Origin: Amoeboaphelidium protococcarum
Lineage: Eukaryota; Aphelidiomycota; Aphelidea
NCBI GenBank assembly: GCA_023515745.1
Contig: JALECJ010000258.1
Span: forward strand, 1 to 64,000
Reading direction: 5' to 3'
DNA: 64,000 bases
The notes beneath the pieces were generated by a model. It did no database searches and was not told the DNA's origin. It saw only the letters and a program-made list of their open reading frames with translations. The position numbers and the translations under genes were made by a program. Below, piece by piece: positions 46,246 to 55,941 of this stretch; the stretch's first letter is position 1, and every line of letters begins with the position of its first letter.

Positions 46246-48432
46246 TCATTAAGCCGGCTTTTCCCATTGTAGTTTCACCTTTCGAGTTGTAGACTTCTTA
46301 AAAAACTCAATATCTCCCCTCCACATCTTCTTGAACTACTATCCAAAATGCCGAGAGTCATAACGCTTATAAACACCTCTATAACCTTCTTCATCATAAA
46401 ATCTTGTATAAGCTTCATAAAACTATTTACTTGACATTTCAAAATATTACCCATTAGTTAAACACTCTTCCAACTCCTTCAACTTTTTATTATAACTAGG
46501 TTCATCAAATAACATTTCATTAAGGAGTAATTCTATTTAACCTTCTTCCAAAGACTTTATGAATTAACCAACACTTGAATCTTCCAAGATTAAATCACGT
46601 TGTTCACCAGTCTTGATAATCTTTCGGGGGTTATAATCGGTAATGTCTCTGTCTTTAAAGAAGCTATATACTTTATTACCAAATTCAGCGTTATCAGTGA
46701 TACTATGAAGTGTGTCAAAATATTCAGTGTTTTACTTGTATTTACTGCTTGATACAAAAATGTTGTGTCTTCTATCGCTTTCCTCTATTTTCACAGGAAC
46801 TCTTGAATTGGTCAAAAACACAAAATTGTTGTAATTCTTACAAGTAAATGCGTTAGTATGCATCTTTCTACATTCAAAAGTTAATCCAGTGATTGCTTAC
46901 TTGATATGACTGCACATACTATTAAAATCCATACCAGAGCTTGCTTCTTCAAGAACGACCAAGAGTTGATTGTATCTAGAAGAGTTGAAATCACCAAATA
47001 CATTTTTTGAATTGTCTTCAAACTTACAAATACTCTACCCAAATACAAATTCTCTTAAGTATTCAAAAACGTAAGATTTACCATCACCCATATCACCGAT
47101 GATAACTAAACTTGTTTCATTTCTACCCCTCTGAACTATCTAAGCTATCCAGTTGAGTATCAAATCATACTTTTCTTCATTCTCATTACACAATACGACT
47201 TTCAGGTGGTTCAAAAATGGTTAAATGTCTTCTTCACTAACTTCAGGAGTGTATTAACCTTAAAACCCCTTAAACTTGTTAATAACATTATTTTCACATT
47301 ATTCCCATGGTTCAAAGACAGTTTCTTTGTAAAGTGAACATTTTAAAAACTAAATCAACTGACTAACATTACTTTTATCTAACTTGGCTGAAAAATCTCC
47401 TAATCTGTTATGAAACTCCTTGCTTTTAGTAATTAATTCGTATAATTTCTTCCCACTAACATCATCAACCCATTCACCATCCTCAAGAAATTTAAACAAC
47501 TTATCATTTACATCATAATAAATCTCGTGTTTAAACATTTCAGTAAATACTTATTCACATTAAATGAGTTTTGTAATCACTTTTGGAACTTTGAATTGGT
47601 CAAAGTCTTTGAAAGGATGACTAAACGGTTTCCTTTCAAGATTAAAAAATTCAAAACCAAATATTTACTTGAAACTTTCACAACATTTCATCATGTCCAA
47701 ATCACAACTTCTATCTTTTGGGTGTTTCTTTTATACTTGTATTCCGTCATGAATCAATACATCTACATTCCAGTTCATTTTTTCAAAGTAGTTTACAACA
47801 AATTGTAAAATCTTATGTTCAAAGTGATTCAAGACAATACTAAAAACCTGTGATTCTTTATCCTTGGGTTTTACTAATTCCTTAAAGTTTTCTCTAACCA
47901 ACTTTCTCAAGTTTATCAGTTCTGCTTCTAATGGTTTCAGTATTTCAAATTTAACACTTCCACAGTTCAAAACTCTGTTGATTTCAACCTTTGCCTCGTG
48001 TCTTTACAACTTGCCCTATTTCATAATTTCATCAAGGACTTACTCACGATTCACAATGTAATGTTTAAGATTTTCAGCATTGTAATTCAACTTCTTACTT
48101 AATTCGTAAAGTAATCTGGGATGAGAATTTACAATATCTACGTCGTAGTAAATAGGTTCACTTAAAAATCCTCTTATCTCTCTTGAAAAGGAACCAAGAC
48201 CAATACCACCGCGTGGGTATAGTCGACCTTTATCTTAATTCTTTCCAATACAATACTAAATTTTAACTACATTGTCTCTGTTCTTACTCTTGTTTCTCCA
48301 AGTTTTCAAGTCTTCTTTGGCTTATTGTGAAATTTTATCACTTGTTTAGAGATACATAAATCTATTGACATCAATAACTTCGTATCTCTTGTAGTTGAAG
48401 TCTACTTGTTCGTCGGTTTGAAAGAAATTCAT
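46246..48432 (-). CDS. TVpol DNA polymerase - superfamily 3 helicase fusion
   Basis: 728 residues. N-terminal family A-like TVpol: GRLYPRGGIGLGSFSREIRG, motif A YYDVDIVNSHPRLL (~95-108), motif B-like HEAKVEINRVLNCG, motif C VDVLIHDGI (~225). C-terminal SF3 (D5-type) helicase: Walker A GDMGDGKS (~443), Walker B LLVVLEEAS (~487), motif C FVFLTNSRVPVKIEESDRRH (~540). This is the replication protein of many PLVs, virophages and transpovirons. Under the standard code it would be broken many times. Stop TGA 46246-46248 after a Gln TAA. Confidence 0.92.
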
Positions 48433-48600
48433 ATTATGCTTACGATATTAATATTCCTTTAAATAGTTATATAATACGATATATACTTTTTTATAAAAAT
48501 AAACGGGCTTATCCAACACGTTTAAAAAAATAATTTAATTTACAATTAATAAACTATTTAAAGAATAAAATCTTATTCAAGGTAAGTCAAAGGAGTAAAA

Positions 48601-48912
48601 ATGACAGGAGATTATAACAAACTACTAAAAGTCAAGAATGACAAGCTAAAATAAAGAAAGATTGTGGAGGAGTTTTCTACGCAACTTTTAAATTTACGTT
48701 CTCAAATATAGGCTTATACTATTAAAAATTACATTGGATTTGAATTCTTTACATTGTAATAGCTTTATAGGTGTTTTATCAATAAACACCCCGACGCAAA
48801 GATAACTCAAAAAATGTTCTCACAAATCATTGGAGAAGTGTAGGGTGATTTTGTAATTACAACAAAGAATATTAACAAAATACCAAAAACTGGTATATTG
48901 TTAAAAGTGTGA
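48601..48912 (+). CDS. PLV small protein, unknown (103 aa)
   Basis: MTGDYNKLLKVKNDKLKQRK start, helical basic N-terminus, then a mixed domain. Divergent from the replication gene. TGA 48910-48912 and a perfect palindrome at 48931-48954. Confidence 0.62.
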
Positions 48913-48930
48913 GTGTTGTAACTAAATTAT

Positions 48931-48954
48931 TTAATAGTAAAATTTTACTATTAA
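48931..48954. terminator. Perfect 24-nt palindrome
   Basis: TTAATAGTAAAA and its exact complement, 18 nt after the preceding stop. Confidence 0.7.
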
Positions 48955-49060
48955 AAATGAAAAGATTCAAATAAAACAAGGAAATTTCTTCATTTTTTCA
49001 CTTTCTTCCCGCGTGATTCAATTTTTAAATAATTGATTATTCAAAAATTCCACATCATTA

Positions 49061-49294
49061 AAAAATCAGGCAACGGAATTCTTGAATAATTCAAAAATCA
49101 GGCAACGGAATTCTTGAATAATTCAAAAATCAGGCAACGGAATTCTTGAATAATTAAAAAATCAGGCAACGGAATTCTTGAATAATTAAAAAATCAGGCA
49201 ACGGAATTCTTGAATAATTAAAAAATCCGGCAACGGAATTCTTGAATAATTAAATAATCCGGCAACGGAATTCTTGAATAATTCAAAAATCGGC
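49061..49294. repeat. Tandem 32-bp repeat, seven units plus a partial
   Basis: Unit core AATCAGGCAACGGAATTC followed by TTGAATAATTCAA, itself a 13-nt palindrome. Units 6 and 7 carry CCGG instead of CAGG; units vary at one or two other positions. The block lies in a non-coding gap (48955-49376) upstream of the gene at 49377. Confidence 0.92.
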
Positions 49295-49376
49295 ATATTA
49301 CTATCTACTAGAAAATGTATAAATTCACCAACTCACTATCATTTCTTTTCTTTCTCAAAGTAATCTAAAGAAAGAA

Positions 49377-49916
49377 ATGGCAAACTATTAACGCTTAACT
49401 GCTCCTGGGTCTTTGGAAGCTGATACTTCTCGTCATGTTAACCGTATTGAAAAGCAAATCACTAATTTGTAATTGAGTATACTGAAATTGATGGAAGAAT
49501 GTTATACTAATCCTGAGAGACGCGAAGGTATCATTGCATAGCTTTCAAGACTGAGTTTAACGGTCAATAACTTGTTTGACACTTTGCAGGACTTAAGCAA
49601 CGCTAGCGGTTGGTTGAGACATTAGGAGGATGGTCATTAATAGGTTGCTCAGTTGCTTGCTAGTAAGGATTTCTTTGGAGACCGCAACAAAAATCCCCAG
49701 AGAATGACTGCCCCGCCTGCACCGGCTATGATAACTGATACTAAAGCTCCAGTTAAGATTGTGGCTCTTATCACTGAAAAAGGTGAAGATAGTGGTGTTA
49801 GTAGTGATGGTGGTAGTGATGGTGGTGGTAAAAGTGTTTTGGGTAAAAGTAAGAGCTTTATTTTTGATGATTTGATTGACGAAATCAATAAGATCAATTC
49901 TGAAAGCAAGAAGTGA
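49377..49916 (+). CDS. PLV protein, unknown (179 aa)
   Basis: MANYQRLTAPGSLEADTSRH start; helical coiled-coil-like N-terminal half (NRIEKQITNLQLSILKLMEE) and a flexible Gly/Ser/Asp linker (SSDGGSDGGGKS) before an acidic helix. TGA 49914-49916. Codon use is less AT-rich than its neighbours. No family recognised. Confidence 0.68.
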
Positions 49917-50046
49917 AGTGTAAGCGGTGAAATGGTATGGTGCGGTGAAGTGAAGTGAATCAATGAAATAATTGTCAAATCTCGTTTAATTTTTTAATTT
50001 TTAATGTAGTGTAAATATTACCACCACCGGCCATTAATTTTTTAGC

Positions 50047-50117
50047 GCTCTTATAGTTTAATGGTAAAACAGTCCTCTAATAAAGGATAGATATAAGTTC
50101 GATTCTTATTGAGAGCA
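50047..50117 (+). tRNA. trnI: tRNA-Ile (AAT anticodon)
   Basis: 71 nt. Acceptor GCTCTTA/TGAGAGC (50047-50053 with 50110-50116, one G-T), discriminator A; D stem GTTT/AAAC with GG in the loop; anticodon stem GTCCT/AGGAT, loop CTAATAA with T33 and anticodon AAT at 50079-50081; 4-nt variable loop; T stem ATAAG/CTTAT with loop TTCGATT. A and B boxes are intact and no intron. Followed by a hairpin at 50123-50146. It would read ATT, a frequent codon in the AT-rich element. Confidence 0.88.
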
Positions 50118-50122
50118 AAAAA

Positions 50123-50146
50123 TTAGATGTAAATTTTTACATCTAA
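50123..50146 (+). terminator. Hairpin after the tRNA
   Basis: TTAGATGTAAA / TTTACATCTAA, 11-bp arms, 2-nt loop, 5 nt after the tRNA end. Confidence 0.65.
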
Positions 50147-50175
50147 AAATAGCTGATTCTTTGATTATCGAATTT

Positions 50176-50550
50176 TCAATGTTTCAATCTCAAATTTAGA
50201 TAAAACCAATCTTTATCTAAATGTTTCATAAAAAAATCAAAAGTTATATCACCCCTTTAACTTATTCCACCTCTACCCCAGACCCAAGGTTATTCTATAT
50301 TTTACTCAATGAAGGAGAGTGGTAAACACTATGACAAGTAATGCCAATTCCAACCCTTATCTAAATGTTTAACCACAAAGTTCATACTTTCATCTTTCAG
50401 ATACATACCATTGTCAGATTCATTCTCGTAAAAATTCTTATTACAAGTTAGCTCTTGAAAATTAACTCTATCAATATGCTTGTCTAAAAAATATAGCGGA
50501 GCCTCTCTTGACAGAAAATCCCAATCTAATTTATCTAATTAACTATCCAT
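50176..50550 (-). CDS. PLV WDW-repeat protein (124 aa)
   Basis: Relative of 45410-45829: LDWDFLSREAPLYFLDKH, GWNWHYLSQCLPLSFIEQN, PWVWGRGGISQRGDI. Ends DKDWFYLNLRLKH before TGA 50176-50178. Same giant-virus-like repeat style; Gln often TAA/TAG. Confidence 0.68.
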
Positions 50551-50720
50551 TTTAATGTAATAAAACTTTAATATTATTTTGACAAACGAATCACGTTCGA
50601 TAATCGACTTTTCAATCAGCTGATTTTTTGATTGTTTTAATACCCTGTCTCCAAAGTTTTAAAAGTTTCGTATTACATCTTTGTTCAATCAAAACTGTAA
50701 AATATTTTTAAATGAATAAA

Positions 50721-50744
50721 AGCTCTCTAAAATTTTAGAGAGCT
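50721..50744. terminator. Perfect 24-nt palindrome
   Basis: AGCTCTCTAAAA and its exact complement, 20 nt after the stop of the recombinase gene (minus). Confidence 0.72.
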
Positions 50745-50763
50745 CAATCTATTATCAACCCAG

Positions 50764-51876
50764 TCACTATTTTTGTCCGTAAAATATTACATAAATATTC
50801 GCTGCTTCTTTAACATTCAGGTTAAACTCTTTCATTATGATTTTAAGCTATCTACAATTATCCAGAGTCTTCTAATCTTTTTCTTAATCTTAAGTTTATA
50901 AAAGTTCTTATAAATTTTGATGTATTTCTTCTACCTCTACGTGTTAATCGCCTTCGTCTGAAAAATCCATGCTGCATTCTTCTTCTTCAATTTGTTGTTC
51001 TTACACAACATTTTAATTTTCAGATTAACGCAATAGTTCATTGCTACAATTATAAACTGTTTACTAGACTTCTAAGCTATGATTCATTTGCTTTGCAAGC
51101 TCAGCCCTTTGCTTTCCTTGTTAACAAAGAGGAAGCGTAGAGATTTCATTTTCATTAAATTTTATCCAACTTTATCTAAAGTCATTCACACTTAAAGGTA
51201 TCTCAAGAACTTTAAAACTCATCTCTTATAAACACCTCGTATGCGAACCGTTAAAAGAATTTCTACTTTTTACTGGAATGATAAAAGATTCTTCTTCCAA
51301 ACCAAAACTTAACAATTTTCTTACCAATGACAATGTCAATGCGTTCATTTTGGTGTTTTTAACAACACTCCCAGTTTTGTTTAAAGGTGGCCAGACAATT
51401 TCATCATCAACAATATTACTAAACTTCAAGTTGAATACATCTGCACGTTTAGCGGGATAGTTTAAAAAGATATCAAGGCAGAAAAGTCGTGAAAGAATTT
51501 AATAGTTTTGTGAATCTTTATTGTTCTCATAACAACGTTAAAACTTTTCCCTCAAAAATTTCAAATCATAAACTTTTTTAGTATCTTCCTTTCGCTCTTG
51601 TCTTTCGAGATTTTCCTACATCTTTTCATTTTTTAACTATTCGGACATTTCAGGAGTATCTTATCCAATTTCTTTACAAAACTTGAGCAAGCTGCCCTTC
51701 ATATTTATTTTGCTACCCTCGGCCCACTTTGACTTTTAAATGTTTTCAATAGTTTTCTCATACCAATCCGGAGTGTCCAAAACTATCAAGTTTTTCAACT
51801 GTTAGTCTTTTCTCTAAGTTGATTTTGAGTTTCCCAAACGAGATTGTATAAATTCTTCAAATTGTTATGTGGACAT
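50764..51876 (-). CDS. Tyrosine recombinase-like protein (370 aa)
   Basis: Helical N-terminal ~110 residues, then a catalytic-type domain: Arg144 in AKRADVFNLKF (as in the R-x-x-[DE]-[IVL]-x-x-L box), Lys174/177 in the NKTGSVVKNTKMN hairpin, Arg234 in NDFRQSWI, His266 in AKQMNHS, Tyr275 in QQTVYN. This is the R-K-R-H-Y layout of tyrosine recombinases; the usual H-x-x-R His is replaced. A Gln/Glu-rich C-terminal extension (about 280-370) follows. Some PLVs and virophages carry such an enzyme instead of, rarely with, an rve integrase. It may resolve concatemers or circularise the genome (inference). Stop TGA 50764-50766. Confidence 0.75.
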
Positions 51877-52013
51877 TTTATATTTTTACAACGATATTAA
51901 AATAATCGTAGGCGCATTCAATTTTTTTCGTGTTATCGTTAAAATAATAAGTGAGTTTCTTTATTTTTTTATATATCTTCAATAGTAAAACTGTGGAAAA
52001 ATACTATTTTAAA

Positions 52014-52550
52014 ATGGTGGATTGTAAAAATAAGAAGTGTAAAGCTGTTGTAAATAAGAACGCGTAATTCTGTGGTAAATGTGGCTAAAGTTAAACTAAA
52101 CCGGTCAAGTCCAAGAAGGTCAACGAACCTCCAAAACCAAAAAAGAAGAAACCAATTTACTCTAGCTCAAGCGAAAGTGAAAGTGAAAGTGATAGTAGTG
52201 TCAGTTCAGTTGAAAGTGTAAGCACTGTATCTACAGTCAGTACTGTTGAAAGTGTGGAGAAGAAACGTAAAAAGTTAACTAAAAAGGTCAAGTCTCCAAA
52301 AGTCAAGTTGAGTGAAAAGTATGAGAGTAAGCTGATTGACCGTATTTGTGAAAAGATAATAACTGTAAAGAAACCCCTTACTTAGAAACAAGCATCTCAT
52401 CTTGAAAAGGCACGGTCATCTAGAGGTTAGAACAAGAAGAAGCAAGAACCTAAGGCTCAAGAACCTCCACAAGTTTAAACTGATGAACAGCCTTAAGAAC
52501 AGCAACCTCCATAACCACAACAAGATTCAAGACGTTTTAACATATTCTGA
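52014..52550 (+). CDS. PLV zinc-ribbon, Lys/Ser-rich protein (178 aa)
   Basis: The N-terminal C-x4-C / C-x2-C ribbon (MVDCKNKKCKAVVNKNAQFC then GKCG) resembles a short zinc ribbon. Next a Ser/Glu acidic patch (SSSSESESESDSS), Lys-rich stretches and a Gln/Pro-rich tail. Nucleic-acid or transcription role possible (inference). TGA 52548-52550. Confidence 0.68.
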
Positions 52551-52594
52551 TTACGTTTTTGATTTAAAGTTTTATTAAACATTCAAATTAAAAG

Positions 52595-53035
52595 ATGGAT
52601 TAATATTATATACAAATCAAAAACTTCAGAATTAGGGATGGTCGTGTGATGTATAATTGTGATTATGTAAAAGAAGAAGATTTTCTCCAGTTAACCAGTA
52701 TAAAGAAGGAACACGTGGATAATTATTGGGACAACCTCAAAGAAAAGGGATAGTTGTATATGCATGTTGAAAGCGATGATGAGGACATTGATGATTATGG
52801 TGGTATCAAAATCAAAACTTACACTGAACCCTATAGAATTAAAGTTAAAGATTAGTTCTAATTAGCTGTAAAGATTCTTGATAGTAAAGGTTTATCATAA
52901 GAGGAAATCTTGAAAAAAGCTCATAACTGTCCGATGTTTTAAAGTTAAATCCGAACTATAGCGTTTAAACTACAACATGAATTTGAGGAACTAAAAAAGA
53001 GTATAATGGAAAACTACTATAAGTTAACGTAATGA
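52595..53035 (+). CDS. PLV protein, unknown (146 aa)
   Basis: MDQYYIQIKNFRIRDGRVMY start; acidic centre (ESDDEDIDDYGGIK), helical C-terminus with a possible helix-turn-helix (QLAVKILDSKGLSQEEILKK). TGA 53033-53035, then a hairpin shared with the convergent last gene. Confidence 0.65.
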
Positions 53036-53036
53036 A

Positions 53037-53062
53037 AAACCTGTAGAATTATCTACAGGTTT
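53037..53062. terminator. Hairpin between last two convergent PLV genes
   Basis: AAACCTGTAGA / TCTACAGGTTT, 11-bp arms, 4-nt loop, immediately after the TGA at 53033-53035, followed by a T run. Confidence 0.75.
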
Positions 53063-53107
53063 ATTTTTTTCCGGTGTTTCAATTCTCATCTCTTTTTGTT
53101 TGTTTTT

Positions 53108-53434
53108 TCAATTCATTTTAAAGTTCATCACACCTTACTTTACATTTTTCATTACTATTTTTCGATCAACTCCAAAACATGGTTCATTATCTAATCTGTC
53201 AAGGCATAAAATCACTCCACAAATAAACTAAAAAAAAGTTAGATGTTTTTTGGATGTATTGAGATTTTCAATCTGCATATTCATAATGCAATCACAAAAA
53301 CATTCGTCAGGATTATAAACATCGTAAAGTTCCTCAAGTTTTTCTTAAACATCTACAATTTAATCATCAGATAGTGTATCTTTAAGCTCAATGATATTTT
53401 TCAATAACTAAACTGTTTCTTTATTCTTTTACAT
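53108..53434 (-). CDS. PLV small protein beside right TIR (108 aa)
   Basis: MQKNKETVQLLKNIIELKDT start, 3 bp inside the right TIR boundary and therefore mirror-placed to the first gene. Helical N-terminus, then ECFCDCIMNM and a hydrophobic FFQFICGVILCLDRL stretch. TGA 53108-53110. Unknown. Confidence 0.62.
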
Positions 53435-53437
53435 CTT

Positions 53438-53689
53438 AATTCTATTTTGAAATTTTATAAGCGCGAATCAATTTTTCCGTCCGCGAAAAAAAATCGACGC
53501 GAATAAGATAATCACGCTTTTAATCAGCCACGCGCTCCGCGCGTGTAGGCGCCTTCGGCGCCCCGCGAAAATTTTTTTTATATACGGAAAAAAGTGAAGA
53601 AAAATCCGTAAAATAAAAATGCACGATAAGATAAATGCGCATTGTCGCAGTCCACCAATATCTATTATAGATATTGGTGGACTGCGACA
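53438..53689. repeat. Right terminal inverted repeat (252 bp) with terminal hairpin
   Basis: Inverted match of 30599-30850 with a handful of substitutions; the terminal 47-bp palindrome (53643-53689) and both GC hairpins are kept. Ends ...CTGCGACA followed by the target duplicate. Confidence 0.95.
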
Positions 53690-53694
53690 CGCTC
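53690..53694. repeat. Target site duplication, right (CGCTC)
   Basis: Identical to 30594-30598. Confidence 0.9.
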
Positions 53695-55088
53695 CTCACG
53701 CACAGAACCACCGACAAGTTCACCCACATTTGGCATTAAGATGTCAAAACATGCAACAGTATTTCCTGCTCCGTTGGAGGTGTCGTTGATGCCATCATTT
53801 TCTCGCATATAAAAGGGCTTTGAAGACTGTGGATAGTTTTTGACTACAACTGGCACGGCGTGTCCATGCTATTAGTGCATCAGTGTTAATAATGACTGCT
53901 CGTCTTGGTGTGATAGACCATCTTCCCAGCGGCCGGATTCGCTCTTACGACTATTGATCATTTAGAACGCGTCATTATAATCAAACGACGGCCAGTCAGT
54001 GGAGCTTATTTCTTCCAACTGCCGAACAATTCTCTTATCAGTACTTTCTAATTACTTTAGGGCAGTTTGAAGAAATTCCAACTACTACTGTTGCGAGTCA
54101 AGTACTGCTTAGATGGAAGATTTAATCAGCTGTTCCGACAATAGCGCCATGTTTTTCAATCCAGAGGACACTTATTAATCGGTAGACATCAGACCGTCAG
54201 CATCTTATTCAGGTCCATATAGCTCATGCGGATACGCCACCTCAACTTCGCACATATAGAATTCTGACAAATGTCGCCGCGAATGTGCACTGCCCAAGTC
54301 GGCGCGAAAACACGGTGCTATAGTGTATACTGCCGGATTTTGTTCACTCACCAGCTATTCCAGATGCAATTGATGTGATGTGGTCAAATATGGCTTTATC
54401 TCAACGGCTTTAGATGTCGCGTCTTGTTACTCTTACGAGCCAAAGAAGTCTTTAGAGTCAAGCTGGAACGCTTCTGCACCAGCCTCACAATCATTCAACG
54501 TCAACACTGGCGTATGTACATGCAGAAAATGATTCTCCTACAATTATAGACTCATCATTTTGTGTATATTAAAAATCATGCGATTGTGGATGACTTACCT
54601 ATAAAAATCGATGCATTGACATGAGTAATGTGTTTCTAATGCTATTTACGCATCCAAAGGTGGACGTTCGTGATCGCAGATGTGGATATTGACGCAGATA
54701 ATTAAGAGAGTGCTACTTCTTGGCCACATTTTACAATGGATAATCCTACAACAAGATAGCAATCATGGATATAACAGGCAATTGTTGTCTAATGTGAATA
54801 GATTTATAAAAGACTTACTGTCATTGACGATTCACAATCAAGCGATATAGACTTTACAATCAGCTCATGAGATTGACCACCCCCTTGACTCTCTACCACA
54901 TCGCCGTGCAATGTGACGGCATTACCAACACTAAGATCATGTGGCACGGCGACTTGATTATGAACGAGGACACACTGGACGGGAGAGGTCAGGTTACCAC
55001 AGGCCACATGCAGAAAAGTGACATTCTTTGACTTTCGCTTGGCTTTTACCCAACCACTAACGCGTATGTCTTTACCGTTACCTTGCAT
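53690..55088 (-). pseudogene. NARS: Asparaginyl-tRNA synthetase, 5' part with two introns (gene split by the element)
   Basis: Exons 54819-55088, 54599-54745 and 53690-54537; introns 54746-54818 (73 nt) and 54538-54598 (61 nt), both GTAAGT...GTAG. N-terminal OB-fold anticodon-binding domain (DIRVSGWVKAKRKSKNVTFL), then LQNVAKKQHSLNYLRQYPHL, HVHTPVLTLNDCEAGAEAFQ, class II motif 2 region YTIAPCFRADLG with RRHLSEFYMCEVEVA, and [16 protein letters not shown], where the PLV interrupts. The family charges tRNA-Asn. Cytosolic eukaryotic type. The frame continues exactly into 30380-30593 on the far side. As assembled the protein would read into the TIR and end prematurely. Confidence 0.93.
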
Positions 55089-55941
55089 ATATTACTAGCT
55101 TAAGTTATACTGACTGACTAAAGGCTTTATTACGCGTTATAACGTGTCCAGTTGCCTAGATTGAAATAATACTCTGGAGCGCATCATCCTTGAATATCAC
55201 AGATCGTTCAATGAACTGATCGAAATTGGCGCGTGAGAATTTACAACGTTGATATTGTAGTGTTGCAAAAAAGTAAACTATTAACATATTTAGCTGATCA
55301 TTGAAATAATTATATACTTTGTCATCTACTTAACTATTTGATGAATATACTAGGTGGAAATGTAAAGATAATGCGTATCAAATCGCTGCAGTAAGTTTTA
55401 GTTGATCGAGATCACGATTATAAAGTGTGCTCAACTGAAGCTAATATGATTACCGATCATGGTGAGATTCTTAGAGAGATTGCTATGAGTGTAAACGACA
55501 TTAATATCACGAATCTTAAGTAGTTCCAATTAAAGCATTACATATCTAAAACTTTGCTGCAATGCTTTTGGAAAAGGCATTGCTATGCTACATTTCACGA
55601 GAACTGTCCTTTGTATCCCTCAAGGTGCCGAAGTGACATCTTGTCAAATGACAATACAGTATATGGATTTAAAAATCTTGTTTATCCATCAAGTCCAAAT
55701 TAAACCAACACTTGTCCTTAGTACTGAAAGTGACTTGTGACTTTAACTTTCGTGATTAAGGGGCTCTTTTACTGGCCAACTCTGAATTTCAGGGGCAATA
55801 CTGACTGCATTTGCGCCGCTTCCTCTTCGATTGTCCGGTCTTCTCTTTTCACTTTGTTATCGCCGCATTATATCGTCAATATAAACGCATTTTGGTGCTA
55901 ATTACACTTTTGACGCGTTAAATAATATTGTTGTGGTGGAA
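55089..55941. other. Long intergenic region with one doubtful ORF
   Basis: 853 bp. A plus-strand frame 55341-55727 (128 codons, ATG to TGA, MNILGGNVKIMRIKSLQQVL...) is open but has no recognisable domain and only four TAR Gln; it may be chance or a small gene. The rest shows nothing beyond ACGCGT sites near 55131 and 55916, the latter ~25 bp before the next start. Confidence 0.3.

Larger units (their letters stand above)
30599..53689. mobile_element. Integrated polinton-like virus (PLV), complete, 23,091 bp
   Basis: Bounded by 252-bp terminal inverted repeats beginning TGTCGCAG and ending CTGCGACA (TG...CA ends as for retroviral-type integrases) and a 5-bp target duplication. Visibly richer in A+T than the host arms. 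Hallmark genes: rve integrase, A32-like packaging ATPase, jelly-roll major capsid protein, TVpol-SF3 helicase. No protein-primed PolB is present, which argues against a classical Maverick/Polinton. All hallmark genes are intact under the host's TAR=Gln code, so the copy may still be functional. Its genes face both strands in short clusters. Tlr-type PLVs of Tetrahymena are the closest known lifestyle (inference). Confidence 0.93.

Noticed and set aside
49061-49294. Tandem repeats as a CRISPR array
   Set aside because: Units are contiguous with no unique spacers, and the setting is eukaryotic/viral.
50047-50117. tRNA read as a suppressor tRNA-Gln with UUA or CUA anticodon
   Set aside because: The only 5-bp anticodon stem (GTCCT/AGGAT) fixes the loop as CTAATAA with T33 before AAT, so it is tRNA-Ile.
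30599-53689. Classical Maverick/Polinton with PolB
   Set aside because: No protein-primed PolB gene; the polymerase is TVpol fused to an SF3 helicase, and the capsid/ATPase set is PLV-like.
30380-55088. AsnRS halves as a naturally split or trans-spliced gene
   Set aside because: The 5-bp duplication, TG...CA ends and exact reading-frame join show a simple mobile-element insertion.
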